Below are positions 16,201-23,720 of a stretch of 64,000 nt of DNA, one piece after another. The notes beneath the pieces are model-generated. The model ran no database searches and was not told the DNA's origin. It worked only from the letters and a program-made list of their open reading frames with translations. The position numbers were made by a program, and so were the translations under genes. Numbering within the stretch: position 1 is the first letter of the stretch; every line of letters begins with the position of its first letter. The stretch lies in IMG/VR virus record IMGVR_UViG_3300027747_001390, positions 1 to 64,000 of that record, one strand, 5' to 3'. The DNA comes from a virus.

Positions 16201-18527
16201 AGTCATACAAAGACGACAGCCCGGCTATCGCGCTCAAGAAAAACCTCGAACTCTACAAGCAACTCAACGACGCTGCGAAGGCAGCAACGAAGTCCACCAG
16301 AGACATTGGTGCCGGTACGGTGATCGAAGACAAGTTCTTTCCGACTTCCGAAAAGATCAAGACTAAGGCGGCAGAGTATAAGGCCGAGTACATAAAGGCT
16401 CTTGAGGAGATCAAGAAAAAGCAGCAGGAGGGCTTTTTCGCCGACGAGATCAAGCAAAAGAAGGAAAAAAATCAGTCAGACTTCGACAACAATCTGATCT
16501 CGAAAGATCAGTTCGAGACGGTCAAGCTTGAACTTGACTCGACGAACGCTCAAGAGGAAGCATCAATCGCGGCCGAGGAGGTCAAGAGAGAGTTTGATCG
16601 CAATAACAAGATCAACATCGAGCTTGACACTTCGTTTGCAGAAAAGATTCGCAAGGAACTCGAAGACGCTTTCATGAGTCCGGTCGACAAGTTCGAGGAC
16701 GAGCTTGACAAGATCAAAAACAACAAGTCGCTGACCGACACTGAAAAAGCACTCGCAAGGGCGAACCTGACCAAGAAAACAAGAGAAAGCCTCGTCGGCA
16801 AGTCTGCCCAGACTCAGTTTCAGGAACGCACCCGTGACGTTAAGCAGGCTGCTGCGGCTGGCCTGATCAGCACAGGCGAGTTGAACGCGGAACTCAAGAA
16901 GGCCTCTGAAGACTTTGCGTCAGCCGTCGGCGTGACCAAGACCCCGTTCGAGACGTTCTCTTCGTCTCTCAACAACATTGCCAAGCAGTTTGGCTTCGCA
17001 GGCCAGCCTATCGACGTCGTTCGTGAGAAGCTCAAGGGCAATGCCGAGCAACTTGCGATGTTTGATCGGGCGGTCAAGGAGTCTCGCGACAATCTCCTCG
17101 CGTCACTGGGCATCGAGAAGACTCCTCAGCAAGTCTTCGATGAGCAGATCGAGAAGATCGAGGAGGCCGCGAACTCGAAAGACCCAAACAAGAGCATCAC
17201 CAGCGAGCAGGCCGATCAGGCGAGGGCCGCAGCGAGACGCAAGCGAGACGAGGCTCTCGGTGCCGGTGCAGACCTCGCGGGGCAGTTTAGCGATCGTCAG
17301 GCGAAGATCAACGAGGCCTACGGCGGTGGAAAAGACCCGGCAAAACTTGCGGTGGCACAGAACAAGCTTGACATGGACAAGAGGTCTGCCGCCGGTCTTG
17401 ATGCTACGCCCGCTCAGGCACTGAAGGCCGGTATCGATAAGGTAAACGACGCGTTCGGCGTGACAGGAAAGTCGCTGGCTGAGATTCAGTCGTCTCTCTC
17501 GCCAGCAGAGTTCGAGGAGTACCAAGAGGCGATCAAGAAAAACAAGACCGCCGTCGAGGAGTCTCTTGGAATTCAAAAGCCGTCGATCGTGAAACTGCAA
17601 GAGGCTCAAGACAAGCTCTCCGACGCCGTCGGAGAGAACGTCATCTCTCAGCAACAGGCTAGCTCTGCGGCTAGAAAACTTCGAGACGACTTTATGTCTT
17701 CTATTGGCGTCGCCAAGACTCCGTTTGAGGAGTTTTCGGGTGCCATCGACAACATCGCAGAGCAGTTCGACATGGCGGGCCAGCCTCTCGAAACAATTCG
17801 AGACAAGCTGAAGGGCAACGCGGATCAGCTTGCGTTGTTTGACCGTGCCGTAAAGACAGCACGTGACAATCTTCTGTCATCCCTCGGCATCGAGAAGACT
17901 CCTCAGCAAATCTTCGACGAGCAGATGAAGAAAATCGAGGAAGCAGCGAACTCGACTGACCCCAATAAGAAAATCACGAAAGAGCAGGCTGAGCAGGCAA
18001 GGACAAACGCCCTAAGAAAGCGAGATGAGGCTCTCGGTGGCGAGAGTGCGGCAGACTTCGGCGGCAAGATCAAGGAACAACGCGCGAAGATCGAGGAAGC
18101 ATACGGCAAGAACGGCGCGAACGATCCTGAGAAGTTCAAGTCTGCCATGCGGAAGCTCAACGAGTCTATCCCCGGTGCTGAGCAGCAAAGCCCAGTCCAG
18201 AAGTTCCAAGAAGACCTTGAGAAGCTCAAGGCAGCTTTCGGCGAGGGAACTCCCGAGTTCGAGCAGGGCAAGAAGAACCTTCAGGCTCAACTTCAAGATG
18301 AACTGAAGCCCGCCCTCGATGCGACTAAGGAGGACCGCAGAAGCGTCGATGCCTCTGATTCTCGAAGCAAAGGCGGCGTCGACACGTTCTTCCGTATCCT
18401 GCGAGGCAACGACAACCCGTCTCTCAAGGCTCAGCTTGAAGTCGCACGCAACACGAAGTTTCTCGCCGATGCGGCGAGGGATAGGGACGCAGCACCAGTC
18501 ATCGCTCAACTCTCAGCACCACGGTAA
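13263..18527 (+). CDS. Tape measure protein
   Basis: A 1754-residue protein. The N-terminal ~250 residues form coiled coil, followed by Ala/Gly-rich hydrophobic segments (roughly nt 14030-14680 and 15350-15830), which in this family insert into the host membrane. A KLAADNTQVSMRMLGKAQQS region is typical of tape measures. The C-terminal third is charged and contains two copies of a ~135-residue block. The length sets tail length; as a rule of thumb 1754 residues predicts a long, siphovirus-like tail. Confidence 0.9.
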   Translation: MATIGSIVAQFTADTGGLQKGVEDAVSYFQGLRDQIAGATEDIKQFNAVLSAQIAVANAELNKLDVEKSIRIDADVSDLKTSIEEVDKLASVSFDADTSSVSSAVEEISKEKPAEIEVKADTTNLSTATGVIKQFASTSKELFSQSGEEVVEGAEKFDTFRTSAAVMASGVTKAYSDIKNASNQTANAINAIGVAASAISKTGQDGFKGFSSAVEATVIATGRAYDATETLAKTYKESLPAAASASIAGFRAFVGQLGGIDTLGRAAGGSAAATAITVGSLGGAFASAAASVGTYAAVITAAKVASAGMSEEAQAYVQRGAEYAGAFAGVAAGAAATTSAYNLVAGALYKSSTATQFFQNVLQGLGGGITTAVASSASLVKSLTQINTVMSLVSSAANEKTTGLGFVSLAARVAVTSVMFGALAGGVRAYAAGTAVAAGVTGGASAAITGLAATFPLAAVGAMAAAVATGKFFHALEHLSVATQSLDQMAERFGTTTQEMEKLKLAADNTQVSMRMLGKAQQSFYQNLSKIKSGQFNTESVREAKIAFDKLGISTEELKNKRPDEAFRLAAAELSKVEDAAKRTSIAMDLFGRTGGMILPALKELEEIDQDFARLGGALNSLDTKRLLDVEASFDRLSASGKSLGRTLLIPFVELQRAFNNFSAEVKGGLSTALAPLASMLADVSKPLSIIIEMVGRVIGIFLRMVAVIFQIAASLQAFAAFAAIFEGIRYGFDMMMKPIEDFIAGAAELASAFAAAMRPAAEYTGILSLFGVGLRAIGTAVGVVLAFIGQLAIYVGVGAAAWGIYTVAISLASATSLLAAANFALAWAAALGPIAVAALALAAIGGVLTVLVKGLVEAGKWVYGLAKSFIGFKSAPEKIDATRASVDELAEASRAASAFKGGKSPAFDEVKKSVTEAKEEINSLTIESARYGSEGSAAAKAAQEGFSELQQKLADGRITLEEFDEQTKKNAENLRENLKSYKDDSPAIALKKNLELYKQLNDAAKAATKSTRDIGAGTVIEDKFFPTSEKIKTKAAEYKAEYIKALEEIKKKQQEGFFADEIKQKKEKNQSDFDNNLISKDQFETVKLELDSTNAQEEASIAAEEVKREFDRNNKINIELDTSFAEKIRKELEDAFMSPVDKFEDELDKIKNNKSLTDTEKALARANLTKKTRESLVGKSAQTQFQERTRDVKQAAAAGLISTGELNAELKKASEDFASAVGVTKTPFETFSSSLNNIAKQFGFAGQPIDVVREKLKGNAEQLAMFDRAVKESRDNLLASLGIEKTPQQVFDEQIEKIEEAANSKDPNKSITSEQADQARAAARRKRDEALGAGADLAGQFSDRQAKINEAYGGGKDPAKLAVAQNKLDMDKRSAAGLDATPAQALKAGIDKVNDAFGVTGKSLAEIQSSLSPAEFEEYQEAIKKNKTAVEESLGIQKPSIVKLQEAQDKLSDAVGENVISQQQASSAARKLRDDFMSSIGVAKTPFEEFSGAIDNIAEQFDMAGQPLETIRDKLKGNADQLALFDRAVKTARDNLLSSLGIEKTPQQIFDEQMKKIEEAANSTDPNKKITKEQAEQARTNALRKRDEALGGESAADFGGKIKEQRAKIEEAYGKNGANDPEKFKSAMRKLNESIPGAEQQSPVQKFQEDLEKLKAAFGEGTPEFEQGKKNLQAQLQDELKPALDATKEDRRSVDASDSRSKGGVDTFFRILRGNDNPSLKAQLEVARNTKFLADAARDRDAAPVIAQLSAPR
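16932..17340 (+). repeat. Tape-measure internal repeat, copy 1
   Basis: Residues ~1224-1359. Begins KTPFETF and runs through GIEKTPQQVFDEQIEKIEEA to QAKINEAYG. About 65% identical by eye to copy 2. Confidence 0.75.
17709..18131 (+). repeat. Tape-measure internal repeat, copy 2
   Basis: Residues ~1483-1623. Begins KTPFEEF, runs through GIEKTPQQIFDEQMKKIEEA to RAKIEEAYG. Offset from copy 1 is 777 bases (259 codons). Confidence 0.75.
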
Positions 18528-18529
18528 TC

Positions 18530-19387
18530 ATGGCAGTAGTAGATTCTAGAGAGATGTATCGCGGCCGGAGTCGCCAGACGACCTACGGCGACGTGCCAAC
18601 GTACACTCGCATTTTTCTTGTGCGTGTCGACGACCCCAACACGGACCTTCAGGCTATATCCGAAGAGCCGGGCATCGACTGGCTGGACCCTCACCCGGAG
18701 GACGAGAACGCTCTGCTCGTTGACTCGAACATTCAGCAGGACGGCGACTCGCCGTTTCACTACAGGCTGACGTTCACATACAAGTCTGCAACAGACCTCG
18801 ACAAAGACCCGCTAAACCGTCCCGCTCAGTTTTCGTTCAGCGGGGGACTCGCGTCCGCGCCAGCGTTTTGGCACTTCCCCAACAGCAACGACAACAGCAC
18901 GAAGCGGATCATCATCAACACAGCCGGAGACCCGATCGGAGGGCTCGACCGAGACGAGGGTGAGTTCACGGTGTCGATCACGATCAACAAGGCTCCGCCG
19001 TTCAACTACGCGAAAGCGCAGGCGTATGTCGGTGCGATCAATTCTGACTCGTGGAGCGGCGGTGCCCCCAAGACGTGGAAGTGTATGTCCATCACGGGGA
19101 ACCGAAAAATCGAGGACGTCCAAGCTGAGCAGTATATCTACTGGGAGACAAGCACAACTCTCGCGTATCGAGGCACCGGCTGGGACTTGCAGACTTGGGA
19201 CGTCGGTTTCAATCAGATCGTCGGCGGGAAACGGAAAAAAATTATGGCTGGGTCTGAGCCTGTCAGTGAACCAGCCGCACTTAGCAACGGTCGAGAGAAG
19301 ACTCCGGGCCAGCCGCCTGATCTCCTGTCGTTTCGCGTCTATCCGATGCTGCCTTTCACCGATACTTTCCCGCCCCTGCCGTCGTGA
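18530..19387 (+). CDS. Virion tail protein downstream of tape measure
   Basis: A 285-residue protein starting 2 bases after the tape-measure stop. Beta-rich with many aromatic residues (QYIYWETSTTLAYRGTGWDL) and an unusual N terminus rich in Arg/Tyr. Position corresponds to the distal tail / tail-tip initiator of siphoviruses. I do not recognise a specific family, so the role is positional. Confidence 0.55.
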   Translation: MAVVDSREMYRGRSRQTTYGDVPTYTRIFLVRVDDPNTDLQAISEEPGIDWLDPHPEDENALLVDSNIQQDGDSPFHYRLTFTYKSATDLDKDPLNRPAQFSFSGGLASAPAFWHFPNSNDNSTKRIIINTAGDPIGGLDRDEGEFTVSITINKAPPFNYAKAQAYVGAINSDSWSGGAPKTWKCMSITGNRKIEDVQAEQYIYWETSTTLAYRGTGWDLQTWDVGFNQIVGGKRKKIMAGSEPVSEPAALSNGREKTPGQPPDLLSFRVYPMLPFTDTFPPLPS

Positions 19388-19395
19388 GGTGATGC

Positions 19396-20019
19396 ATGAG
19401 TTATGGACCGTCGAGGCAGGACCGTGGTGCTGGCAACTCTGGTGAGCAGCCGGTGCAGTTCAAGCTGGCTGACGCTCAGCGTATTGCGAACGTCGTCGGA
19501 ACGGTCGAGGGGGCGAGGAGAGATCGAAAGAACAGCTTCCTGTCGAGGGCCGTTGGACAGTCGTCGCATTACCTGAGCAAGACGACGGCTACGTGGACGA
19601 TTGGAACAAGCCAGACGTTGACTCTGTACGTTGGTGACCCCGGCAGCGAAGCGGCGTCGAGCGGCGATACTGTTGACGCGTGGAACAAGACCGGCGGCGA
19701 TATTGCCAGTGGCAAGTGGGTGCTGCTCGCTCGGGCTAACGGAAATTTTTACCTTGCCGAGCCGGAGGTAGTTGAGCAGGAAGTTTTGACCGGCGTAACG
19801 CTTGGCCCGTCTGGTCTAGTGTTTACGAAAGAAACGGTCTACGTCATCGGCAAGAAGTCGCCGTCGCCGTCTGACATAACGATCTCGCCGGTGGATGCCA
19901 GCGTGATAACGCACGTGTCGCTTGGAGCGGGTGGCCTTACCTTTACGAAGCGAGGCATTAAGGTGCTTGCCACCTCGACGGCATCGGAGGTAACTATCGG
20001 AACAACGACCTGCCCATAA
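19396..20019 (+). CDS. Minor tail or tip protein
   Basis: A 207-residue protein. The N-terminal half carries a YVGDPGSEAASSGDTVDAWN segment; the C-terminal half contains a repeated strand pair, GVTLGPSGLVFTKETVYVI and HVSLGAGGLTFTKRGIKVL. Such repeated GL.FTK strands suggest a beta-structured adhesive or fibre-like domain. It shares a base with the next start (TAATG). Confidence 0.5.
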   Translation: MSYGPSRQDRGAGNSGEQPVQFKLADAQRIANVVGTVEGARRDRKNSFLSRAVGQSSHYLSKTTATWTIGTSQTLTLYVGDPGSEAASSGDTVDAWNKTGGDIASGKWVLLARANGNFYLAEPEVVEQEVLTGVTLGPSGLVFTKETVYVIGKKSPSPSDITISPVDASVITHVSLGAGGLTFTKRGIKVLATSTASEVTIGTTTCP

Positions 20020-20435
20020 TGCCACTCGCAATAAAAAACGGCTTGTTGGTTCTGAAAAGTGGCCTTCTTGCGCAGAACTGCGCGTGCTGCGGAAAGCAGT
20101 GCGACTCCAATGTTAATTTTTATGAATGCGACGACATGGTGACTTATGAATTCTTGGATATGACGAACTATCCGGGAAACGTCGTAAAAGAGATTGTTGC
20201 AAGCCGCCAGTTGATTACCATCCCAGCAAGCTATTCTCTGCCAGTTACGGTAAAGTTTTGCGGTACTGCTGACGACGGATTCTTGATTGATGGTGCTTTG
20301 CTGGCAATGTTTGGAGTTAACCCGCCTGACCGTACATTGAACACAAGGACATTTACGATAAGTGTTTACAACGCTGGCGGGCCGATTGCCGGTAACTTGA
20401 AAATGTGCTTTGCTTCTGTGAACCCACTTCCGTGA
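20019..20435 (+). CDS. Minor tail protein with N-terminal cysteine cluster
   Basis: A 138-residue protein. Repeating hydrophobic residues at the start (IKNGLLVLKSGLL) lead into NCACCGKQCDSN, a CxCCxxxC cluster that could bind metal, then a beta-rich body. Phage tail-tip proteins sometimes carry metal clusters; here the idea is only suggested by the motif and position. Confidence 0.5.
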   Translation: MPLAIKNGLLVLKSGLLAQNCACCGKQCDSNVNFYECDDMVTYEFLDMTNYPGNVVKEIVASRQLITIPASYSLPVTVKFCGTADDGFLIDGALLAMFGVNPPDRTLNTRTFTISVYNAGGPIAGNLKMCFASVNPLP

Positions 20436-20875
20436 TTACATGCCACCGCTCACACCTTGAAGCCCGTTGCACTGAGCGTGGCTACACGCTCAAAGAGGTG
20501 CTGCCGTGCGTTGTATCGCAAGACGGCGACGAGTGGACTATTGACGTTGAGCATCCGGCGTATCCGCGAGTTTCTCGGCTACCGGAGCCGCCAGCCACAC
20601 CAGCGAGCGGCCCCGGCACCGAGCTAAAGAAGCTCCTCGCCAAGGTCGGCATCACCGCCACGCCCGACTGCGCGTGCAACGATCGCGCCGCAGAGATGGA
20701 CCGCCGCGAGCAGGAGACGCCCGGCTGGTGCGAGGCCAACCTAGACACGATCGTCGGCTGGCTCCGCGAGCAGGCCGAGGCTCGCGGGCTGCCGTTCATT
20801 GATCTGGCGGGCAGGATGCTCGTGCGGCGGGCGATCAAGAATGCACGCAAGGAGGCGGGCAAATATTCTATCTGA
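20432..20875 (+). CDS. Conserved phage protein with CxC motif
   Basis: A 147-residue protein, start taken at the GTG overlapping the upstream stop. The middle is a Pro-rich linker (PEPPATPASGPG). The C-terminal half, TELKKLLAKVGITATPDCAC then NDRAAEMD and WCEANLDTIVGWLREQAEAR, is a pattern I recognise from phage and planctomycete hypothetical proteins encoded after tail genes. Function unknown. Confidence 0.6.
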   Translation: MITCHRSHLEARCTERGYTLKEVLPCVVSQDGDEWTIDVEHPAYPRVSRLPEPPATPASGPGTELKKLLAKVGITATPDCACNDRAAEMDRREQETPGWCEANLDTIVGWLREQAEARGLPFIDLAGRMLVRRAIKNARKEAGKYSI

Positions 20876-20901
20876 GGCTGCGTTATTTTCGAGAAACTAT
20901 T

Positions 20902-21183
20902 TTGCAACCAAGCGACCACCACTTCCAAATAGACAACCAGAAATGGCTCTGGCGTTACTCACCGCTCAAGGGCCGGGCCGACGGCTGGACTGAGTTCGAC
21001 AAGAGAAAAGTGTTGATCCATTCGGAGCTACAGGGTAGAAAGAGGCTCGAAATCGAGCTACACGAAGGGCTTCACGCCAGCCTTGGCCCTACGATCTCGG
21101 AAGAGTCGGTCACGCAGACGGCTCGCGATCTTGCCAAGATTCTCTGGTCTCTCGGCTACAGGATTCAGGAGGAATCTAAGTGA
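20902..21183 (+). CDS. HEXXH-motif protein, putative small metallopeptidase
   Basis: A 93-residue protein with H54-E-G-L-H58 in RLEIELHEGLHASLG, the zinc-binding HEXXH motif, followed ~10 residues later by E in ISEESV. Small phage proteins with this LHE.LHA helix and a following DIARLLW.LGYR-like segment are common. The start is TTG because no ATG or GTG is in frame before the conserved part. Substrate unknown; a role in virion or host protein processing is possible. Confidence 0.55.
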   Translation: MQPSDHHFQIDNQKWLWRYSPLKGRADGWTEFDKRKVLIHSELQGRKRLEIELHEGLHASLGPTISEESVTQTARDLAKILWSLGYRIQEESK

Positions 21184-21770
21184 TCAACGAAAGTACGGAT
21201 ACTATTGCCAGCGACGACGATGACGATGAGATCGCCGACGATCTCGAAGCGTCGGTCGATATGGACTGTGCAAACCCGCTGCCGGGCGTGTTCTCTGTGA
21301 GCAGCGGCGTCATCGAGGCATGGAAGACCATGACCGAGACCTCGGCGGCGGTCTCAGAGCCAGACAACCCAAAAGACATCGTCGGCACCGACAAGCTCCC
21401 GTTGCACCTCTGGCCGACTACGGCCACGGCAATGGGCTCTATCGCTCTCCTGAACGGTGCGTTGAAGTACGGCAGATCGAACTGGCGGCACACCGGAGTC
21501 CGCTCCAGCGTCTACGTGGACGCGTGCCAGCGGCATCTGGCGGCGTGGTTCGAGGGTGAGGAGTCGGACGAGGAGGGAGTGCCTCATCTGTCTGCGGCTC
21601 TCGCCTGTCTCGCGATCATCGTCGACTGCCAAGCGGCCGGGAAGCTAAAGGACGATAGGCAGTTCCCCGGCGGTCATCGGAAGTTGATCGACTCGCTCAC
21701 GCCGCACGTGAAACGGCTGCGAGAGTTGCACGCCGACAAGTCTCCGACGCACTATGACGCCAGAACTTGA
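21180..21770 (+). CDS. dATP/dGTP diphosphohydrolase-like protein (DUF5664 family)
   Basis: A 196-residue protein, GTG start overlapping the previous stop. After an acidic N terminus it shows NPKDIVGTDKLPLHLWPTTA, then GALKYGRSNWRHTG, DACQRHLAAWFEGEESDEEG and PHLSAALACLAI. This is the all-alpha DUF5664 pattern, a MazG-like fold; some relatives hydrolyse dATP/dGTP in phages with modified adenine. The paired acidic residues (ExxDE/H...D) could bind metal. Next to a dCMP deaminase, it points to control of the nucleotide pool. Confidence 0.7.
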   Translation: MINESTDTIASDDDDDEIADDLEASVDMDCANPLPGVFSVSSGVIEAWKTMTETSAAVSEPDNPKDIVGTDKLPLHLWPTTATAMGSIALLNGALKYGRSNWRHTGVRSSVYVDACQRHLAAWFEGEESDEEGVPHLSAALACLAIIVDCQAAGKLKDDRQFPGGHRKLIDSLTPHVKRLRELHADKSPTHYDART

Positions 21771-22239
21771 CATCCTGAAGCAGGCCTGCCACATCGCCAG
21801 ACAGGAGTCTCACGATCCCCGCACGCACGTCGGTGCGATTCTTGTGTCTCGTCGTGGCATCCCGGTCTACGCTGCGAACCAACTCCCGCCGGGAGTGTTT
21901 CGCACGCTCTCCAGACTGGAGCCGCCACGCAAATACAAGTACATGGAACACGCTGAGAGAGCCGCGATCTACGCGGCTGCGGCGGCTGGTATCTGCACTC
22001 ACGGAGCGATTCTTTACGCCCCGTGGTTCTCGTGTGCAGACTGTGCTAGAGGCATCATCTGCGCCGGAATCAAAGAGGTCGTCGGTCTCGCATCGCTTCG
22101 AGCGGCAACGCCTGAGAGGTGGGAACGCGATATCGCGATGGCGGAGCAGATGATGAACGAGGCCGGGATCGCCACGAGGTGGCTCGCTGGCACCGTTGGT
22201 GAAACCATCCGGTTCGACGATCGAGACATCTCAGTCTAA
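21754..22239 (+). CDS. dCMP deaminase-family protein
   Basis: A 161-residue protein with H66-A-E68 (zinc ligand and proton shuttle) and PWFSC94-A-D-C97, the two zinc cysteines of the cytidine/deoxycytidylate deaminase fold. It should convert dCMP to dUMP, feeding dTMP synthesis, although no thymidylate synthase is seen in the window. It overlaps the DUF5664 gene by 17 bases and ends just before a large convergent terminator. Confidence 0.85.
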   Translation: MTPELDILKQACHIARQESHDPRTHVGAILVSRRGIPVYAANQLPPGVFRTLSRLEPPRKYKYMEHAERAAIYAAAAAGICTHGAILYAPWFSCADCARGIICAGIKEVVGLASLRAATPERWERDIAMAEQMMNEAGIATRWLAGTVGETIRFDDRDISV

Positions 22240-22241
22240 GT

Positions 22242-22299
22242 CCTGCCGAGGGAGGGCGGCGTGACGCCCAGCCTACCCCGTCACGCCGCCCCCGGCAGG
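22242..22299. terminator. Large hairpin between convergent genes
   Basis: GGGCGGCGTGACG (22254-22266) pairs with CGTCACGCCGCCC (22279-22291), and the outer CCTGCCG (22242-22248) pairs with CGGCAGG (22293-22299). It lies between the rightward deaminase and the leftward integrase and could end transcription from both sides. Confidence 0.75.
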
Positions 22300-22305
22300 C
22301 ACTTC

Positions 22306-23178
22306 TCAGCCGATCTTCGGAAGCACGTCACAGGGCTTCGGCCCCGTTTCAATGAAACGCAAATCGATGTAGGCCTTTGTGACACGTGGCGAACTGTGAT
22401 CAAGCAACGCCGTAGGGTCGCCTCCTCCAGCAAGGAAGTGAGTCGCTGAACTTCTGCGGATCATGTGAAATTTAGTCTTGCGTCCGCCGTCTAGGCCAGC
22501 ACGCTTGACGATCCTTCCAAACGAATGCCAGAGCAAGGTCTTGACCTTGTCCCACGAGAAGATCGCCTGCGACGGCTTCTTACCCCGACACACCTGTTCG
22601 ACAAGGTGCTGGGTCTCAAGTGACAGGCTGTAAAGCTTGTCACGCTTGCCGCCCTTCCTGTGTTCAGCACGGACGAGCAGTTGTCCCTGCTGATAGTCGA
22701 GGACTTGAACCCCCATTATCGCGCCGATGCGTTCCGCCGACTCCCAGAGAACACTCACAAGTGCCCTAAAATAGAGACTCGTCGGAACCCCATCAACAGT
22801 GCCGACTTCCTTGTCAGTCGCACGAATCAAAGATCGAATCTGATCGATCGTCCACGCCGTCGGAATTCTTTCCGGCAGCGTTGCAGGCGGCACGCACGGT
22901 CGTGTCTTGACTAGACCTCGATCGTGAGCGAAGCGAGCCAGACTCAAAAGTTGAGTTCGTTCCTTCTCTGCCGTAAACGCGCTCCTCTCGCTTGCTCGCT
23001 TCGTCAAAAAACGAGCGAGTGAGAGATCGTCGAGGTCAGCCAACGTCGGCTGACGCTGGAGAAACTTAGCAAGCGATCGAAGAGTGCAGTGGTAGAGGCG
23101 AACGGTGTTCTCGCTTTTCCCACGCAGTTTCAGCGGAGCGTAAATCGTCTCGAAAAACTCAACCAGCGTCATCGTCAT
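22306..23178 (-). CDS. int: Tyrosine recombinase (phage integrase)
   Basis: A 290-residue protein on the minus strand. The catalytic domain has R150 (ESAERIGAIMG), a likely lysine in HRKGGKRDK (K175 or K178), H238-x-x-R241 in HMIRRSSATH, H261 in LLDHSSPRV and nucleophile Y270 in TKAYID: the complete tyrosine recombinase set. The N-terminal ~100 residues form a SAM-like core-binding domain. The start at 23178 has AAGGAGGA 9 bases upstream; a longer in-frame start would place a 16-bp inverted repeat in the coding region. It would integrate and excise the phage. Confidence 0.92.
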   Translation of the reverse strand: MTMTLVEFFETIYAPLKLRGKSENTVRLYHCTLRSLAKFLQRQPTLADLDDLSLARFLTKRASERSAFTAEKERTQLLSLARFAHDRGLVKTRPCVPPATLPERIPTAWTIDQIRSLIRATDKEVGTVDGVPTSLYFRALVSVLWESAERIGAIMGVQVLDYQQGQLLVRAEHRKGGKRDKLYSLSLETQHLVEQVCRGKKPSQAIFSWDKVKTLLWHSFGRIVKRAGLDGGRKTKFHMIRRSSATHFLAGGGDPTALLDHSSPRVTKAYIDLRFIETGPKPCDVLPKIG

Positions 23179-23201
23179 GGTGGTGTGTCCTCCTTCATTT
23201 G

Positions 23202-23245
23202 CCACCAGATCGAGGTAGCTCACCACGAGTACCTCGATCTGGTGG
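23202..23245. repeat. 16-bp inverted repeat in the integrase leader
   Basis: CCACCAGATCGAGGTA (23202-23217) and its exact reverse complement (23230-23245), separated by 12 bases, immediately upstream of the integrase Shine-Dalgarno. It may be an operator, an mRNA hairpin hiding the ribosome site, or a recombinase site. Confidence 0.8.
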
Positions 23246-23264
23246 GCAGAGTACACATCCGTGC

Positions 23265-23300
23265 AAAAAAGTTGACCCCCATGAGTACCTTACTTGGGGG
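23265..23300 (-). terminator. Terminator of the small leftward gene
   Basis: On the minus strand CCCCCA / TGGGGG form a stem (plus positions 23295-23300 and 23276-23281) followed by TCAAC and six T. Lies between the small leftward gene and the integrase. Confidence 0.6.
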
Positions 23301-23321
23301 GCAAGACTCGCCTCGTGCGCG

Positions 23322-23561
23322 TCACAGTTCGGATAGTCGGCAAGATTTCCCATTTCCAAACAGGTCCGCCAGACCGTCGGCCAAGACCTCAGCCGCCTTG
23401 CGGCGAGTCTTCACACGACCCGCAAAAATGTCGTCGATGAGCCAGACGACAATCTGGTCGACGATCACGTCGGCCTTCTTGTCGACTCCTCGATAAAACC
23501 TCTCGCGGACGGCTCTGCGGATCGACTGCACAGACTTGGGGGCTACTTCCTTGGTTGCCAT
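23322..23561 (-). CDS. Small basic/helical protein in lysogeny module
   Basis: A 79-residue protein on the minus strand, start chosen for the GGAGGA just upstream. It begins MATKEVAPKSVQSIRRAVRE, then has hydrophobic IVDQIVVWLIDDIF and a basic VKTRRKAAEVL helix. It is the only leftward gene besides the integrase, which suggests a role in lysogeny control or excision. I do not recognise a helix-turn-helix or a known family. Confidence 0.6.
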   Translation of the reverse strand: MATKEVAPKSVQSIRRAVRERFYRGVDKKADVIVDQIVVWLIDDIFAGRVKTRRKAAEVLADGLADLFGNGKSCRLSEL

Positions 23562-23655
23562 GTCTTCATCCTCCGTGGTGCCTACCTTCAGCCTTCCGGA
23601 ACACCCTTCAGGCCCACCATCAGAATCCTGTCCCCGCCATTTTTTTTCAAGTCCA

Positions 23656-23688
23656 CAGCGGGTTTCACGGTGAAACCCGCTGTTTTTT
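23656..23688 (+). terminator. Strong rightward terminator
   Basis: CAGCGGGTTTCAC (23656-23668) and GTGAAACCCGCTG (23670-23682) form a 13-bp perfect stem followed by six T (23683-23688). It would insulate the rightward early operon from readthrough across the antisense side of the lysogeny genes. Confidence 0.85.
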
Positions 23689-23698
23689 GAGTGGTTTG

Positions 23699-23707
23699 TA
23701 CGGAAGC
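23699..23707 (+). promoter_or_regulatory. TACGGA-type element before double-HTH gene
   Basis: TTTG followed by TACGGAAGC, 11 bases after the terminator T-run and 22 bases before the ATG at 23721. Since a terminator precedes it, something here must start transcription, which supports a promoter role. Confidence 0.5.
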
Positions 23708-23720
23708 AAGGAGGACTCTG

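Noticed and set aside
1514-18527. Identical length (1754 residues) of the giant modular protein and the tape measure
   Set aside because: The sequences are unrelated in composition, motifs and repeats; a coincidence.
21180-21770. Z-genome (2-aminoadenine) hypothesis from the DUF5664-like gene
   Set aside because: No PurZ-like adenylosuccinate synthetase or DpoZ-like polymerase is visible in the window, so the evidence is too thin.
23281-23300. Plus-strand promoter TTGACC...TACTTG near 23272
   Set aside because: Spacing and -10 are poor, no rightward gene follows, and the same bases form the terminator of the leftward gene.
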